From positions 580,716-644,715 of the forward strand of contig WBMV01001237.1 of the NCBI GenBank assembly GCA_013396655.1: a stretch of 64,000 nucleotides of DNA, written 5' to 3'. The notes under the pieces are model-generated. The model searched no databases and had not been told where the DNA came from. It was given only the letters and a program-made list of their open reading frames with translations. This DNA is from Campylorhamphus procurvoides. Taxonomy: Eukaryota; Chordata; Aves; Passeriformes; Dendrocolaptidae. A program made the translations under genes and the position numbers. Below, in pieces: positions 60,510 through 64,000 of this stretch (position 1 is its first letter; each line of letters begins with the position of its first letter).

Positions 60510-63480
60510 TTTGGAGTTGATAGCTTTAAGGTAACATTTTATTTAGTCCAACACACTGCAGTGGATTGGTTTTTGGTGGGTTTTTTTTCTTACAAAAGAA
60601 ACACTTACAATGAAATTTCATTTATAAATATTTCTGGGAAACAAATAAGATCATTTCCAAGGTATAGACTTCACTGTTGTTGTATTCTTTTGCTAATTGC
60701 TTTTGCTTTCTTTTAAATTGTTTTGATTTTTCTGTTTCAATTAGTAGCCTCAGCAAGGTGTGAACTCACTCACCCTCGCTGTTCTGTTTCACTGCTCCAA
60801 CAAGAATGTTTCTACATTTTTATTTTGAAAATGCTACTCGGATAAATTACTCGATTATTTCACTGGAAAGATGCTGATGGAAGTGATATTCTTTCCCCCA
60901 AGCAGAAATTACACACATCGGCCCAGTGAAGTGGTCTAAGTTCATTGAAATTTAAGCAGTTAAGCCTATTTATACCAACTGAGAATCTATTCATGTAAAG
61001 CAAAGCAAAATTTTCCCTCTGGGCTCTATCTTTATTGATAACTCCAAGTAGTATCTAGAATCTATACTGTAAGAGAAACATTTCCTAGGACTTTTTCATT
61101 GAAAAGATCTCTGGGTTCCAAAGAATAGTTTTTTCTGCTCAAAGACTCTTTATGCACATCCCAGTTAAAGCCAACAAACCACACTCAGCACGATCAATCT
61201 CAGAAAATAAATGTAGCATATCTCTGCATTAATGGTATGGATCAATAGAAGAAGCACACAATAAATCTAAGAAAAAAATAGAAATAAAACTTAAATACCA
61301 TTTAAACCCATAATGCCTTTCTTTTACAAGCCATTTATCAGAAACAGAGAGGGTGATAACCCACATGTGAAATTCTACATGAGAAATTTTACAACACTAT
61401 GTATGCAACCTCAGGAAAAGAAAGAAAACAAAAGTAAGCATCAACTAGGTTCTTAAAGAAGCCTCATAATAATTTCCGAAATTATTATCCAGCACAGGCA
61501 GTAATATCCCCCCTTTTACCAAGGGAAAACTATTTTTCAGTATGATCTGGGAATATCACCTATAGAAAGCAACACTGCCAACATAATTTTTAATCACATT
61601 TTACAATCAGACTATGGCTTTTCTGAAATCACCACTCAGTTTTCCTTGAAGAAAGAATAGGTGCTGAAATAGCTGCAGCACCAGAACACACAGCCAGTGG
61701 CCACAATAAAGAAATGGAATCCTTTTCCAATAAATATTCTTCATGGCACTTCTTAATCAAGGAATCAGAAGACGGCTCATGGCATAGAGATGTATGTGCA
61801 GGACATGATCTTTGTTTTAAAGTCTCTATTGGTTATCTAGGCAGGCAAAATATTTGAGACTTCAAGAAAGAGAGGAGAAATACCAATAAATATTTCCTTT
61901 TTCAGTGATTCTTTAGGCTCTTAGCTACAAAATTAATTATCACTGTTTAATCTGTTAAGCTCTGTATTTGTAAGCAAGTTAAATGAATTTGGAGATGCAG
62001 AAATATTAACAACCACTGAATTCTCCTACTGACACACATGGCAACTGCAAGAGCAAATTTTCAACCTTTAACTTCAATGAACAGCCTTTAATGGTATTAA
62101 GCAATTTAGACTTTGATCAAAAAAATCAAAACCTTGTGCTGACAAAAATAATTTTTAGATGTAATAATGATGATGGGAGAGCACAGCTCATGGTTTTAAG
62201 ATGAGTCAAACCACGATCTAACGCAAGCCTTGCAGCAATCCAGGGGCAACCATGTTCGACTCACCCTCCAGTTCTATAACATCAAATCCTTTCAGCCCCC
62301 AAATGAACACTTATTCCTTCAACCTTACTTTATAAATGCAGTAAAGCACAGTGTGTGTACTTGAATGTTCTCTCAAAAAAACCTCCATGGTTTGATACAC
62401 TAATTTGTATTCTAATACCTGCTGTCGTATGGCGTTGGTCTCAGGTATTGAGTAGTGACTCCTGAAACACATTCAAGAGAAACATCTCAGGTAAGCAATC
62501 CACTTCTTGTACCCAGCCATTTCATCAGGTAAACAAGAGAAAGGTCCTTTCACCAAAACAACCTGCAATTCACATCCAGAACACACAAGAAGAGAAGTGC
62601 ACCAATAGGAGATGTTGCTGAGGCCAAGACAAGAGAGACTGAGCTCCTCTAGTCAAACTGCACTTCTTGATTTATCTAAAAACCTTTGCCCTGGAAGTTG
62701 AGAAGAAGATGGAACAGTTTTACTTCTGATAACATTCTTCCTATAACCTGTGGCTTCAGCTAAGTAATTACAGTGGCCTTGACAAATATGAGTTAACCAG
62801 TGTTGTCATGCCAACCCGTGTCCTTCTCTTTTCAAATATTTTACTGATACCAGAGACATTGAGCTTGGAACGTGCTTCCCACCAGTCACACTGCTATAGG
62901 TTTCTTTTGACCTCAAAATCATGTTAAATGCTATGGGTTTCACTTAATGTGATCAAGTGTAAGCATTAATCATAAGTGCATTTCCACTTCTCATACAATT
63001 TTTTTTCTGAGGCAGAATAGCATGAAGTAGGAAATTACGTGATCAACAACCCAGTAATAAAGCAACCATTCAAGTTTACTGATATTCCAGCTGGAGAAAA
63101 GGAACATTTTTGTTTTGTTCATTTTTTCTGGACAAAACATATCACTACCACGTAAGTGATATATGGGGAGTTTGCATTCAAATCATCGTTATCCAGATGA
63201 AAGAAGAAAAATGCACGTGGAGGTTTGAAGTTCTGGTTTAAATTTGCCAGTGCAACCTTGTAGCCCAGTGAATATGGCATTGCCATTCCTTGGGACATGC
63301 CATTAGCTCTGTGTAAAGATAAAAAACTTGGGACTTGTCAGGCTTTTTCTGGACTTATCTGACCTACATGGGGTCTTTTTTATGTTTATCTGTGAAAATA
63401 ACTATGAAAAAACATGACTTTCACCTACTTTGTTTTAGCTTTTGCTTGACATTATATTATTGCTGGTTTAGTGCCCATAG

Positions 63481-63504
63481 TCACACACACATACATATAT
63501 ATAA
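63481..63504 (+). repeat. CA/TA microsatellite
   Basis: CACACACACATACATATATATA is a short dinucleotide run that changes from CA to TA. Confidence 0.8.
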
Positions 63505-64000
63505 CAAATATAGCAAATCTCTAGTAATAATGAACAGTTACTCTGTGCAGACTAAACTGTCTATGACCCTAAACCAAAAGGACACAGACAGGAGAATAGG
63601 CATGGGATAACAGCAGTAGGTTGAAACTACAATGACAGGATGATTCCAGAGATTTCAGGGCTATAGGCAACAAAAATTGACTCAGTTGTCAATTCATGAG
63701 CAACCAAATTTTTTTTAATGGGGCAAAACCAGTTTTAGGAACAAGAGAGAGGAGAACAGCAAGAGTCAAATGTATATAAGCAAAACCATACGTAGCAAAT
63801 TTGGATGCCAAGTGGAATTCCGTCCTAATGCAGAAAGAGCAGGATCTAGAACATATTAATAAATACAGTAAAGTGACCCAATGCAGAATTTACTGTAACA
63901 AAGAAGAAAGTTTCAATATCACAGTTCTCTCAGCAAAGGTCACTGGACACTATTGATTTTCTGCACCCTGTGCTCGTGCCATGAGAGCAGACATTGACCT

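Larger units (their letters stand above)
59601..64000. other. AT-rich noncoding DNA to the end of the window
   Basis: No gene, RNA or CR1 copy is visible. A small GC hairpin (60473) and a CA/TA microsatellite (63481) are listed separately. An 8-bp inverted repeat lies at 63139-63162. Confidence 0.55.

Noticed and set aside
63139..63162. Inverted repeat ATATCACT/AGTGATAT
   Set aside because: Eight-base AT-rich arms are expected by chance many times in this much sequence.
1..64000. CRISPR array, tRNA, rRNA, CpG island or bacterial-type operon
   Set aside because: No regularly spaced repeats, cloverleaf-like segments, rRNA words, dense CG clusters or closely packed long open frames were seen on either strand.

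Overview
The window looks like nuclear DNA from a bird, probably a passerine. Three signs support this. There are several decayed CR1 LINE fragments, the dominant bird retrotransposon, three of them with readable 3' ends. There is a solo LTR at about 14058-14309 that resembles LTRs of bird endogenous retroviruses. The remainder is AT-rich and very poor in CG dinucleotides, as in a bird gene desert or a very long intron. A 19-N assembly gap lies at 27333-27351.

I find no gene that I can name, no tRNA or rRNA, no CRISPR array, no CpG-island promoter and no bacterial-style operon. All open frames are short. The longest ones are either antisense to CR1 or of a length expected by chance in 64 kb. 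Four segments are listed as low-confidence coding or exon candidates because a long stop-free run or plausible splice signals coincide: 12690-12905 (+), 37714-38208 (+), 40210-40473 (+) and 54001-54455 (-).

Layout. 1-3.4 kb: a near-perfect 26-bp palindrome, a GC-elevated patch and AT-rich sequence. 3.4-3.7 kb: CR1 3' region. 3.7-11.1 kb: unique AT-rich DNA. 11.1-11.5 kb: old CR1 reverse-transcriptase fragment. 12.7-12.9 kb: candidate exon. 14.06-14.31 kb: solo LTR. 14.3-26.3 kb: unique DNA with several inverted repeats and a putative conserved noncoding element at about 22.0-22.5 kb that contains a hairpin. 26.3-27.4 kb: A/C-rich low-complexity tracts, an inverted repeat and the gap. 27.4-41.5 kb: unique DNA with possible conserved blocks and two weak coding candidates. 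41.5-41.7, 47.5-47.6 and 53.4-53.5 kb: CR1 3' tails. 54.0-54.5 kb: minus-strand open frame. 58.9-59.0 kb: probable antisense CR1 fragment. 59.5-64 kb: unique DNA.

No functional system emerges from gene content. The most plausible biological role of the unique DNA is long-range cis-regulation, inferred from blocks that look unlike decayed repeats and contain homeobox-, SOX-, TCF- or POU-like words. Cross-species alignment is the decisive test, and I could not run it.
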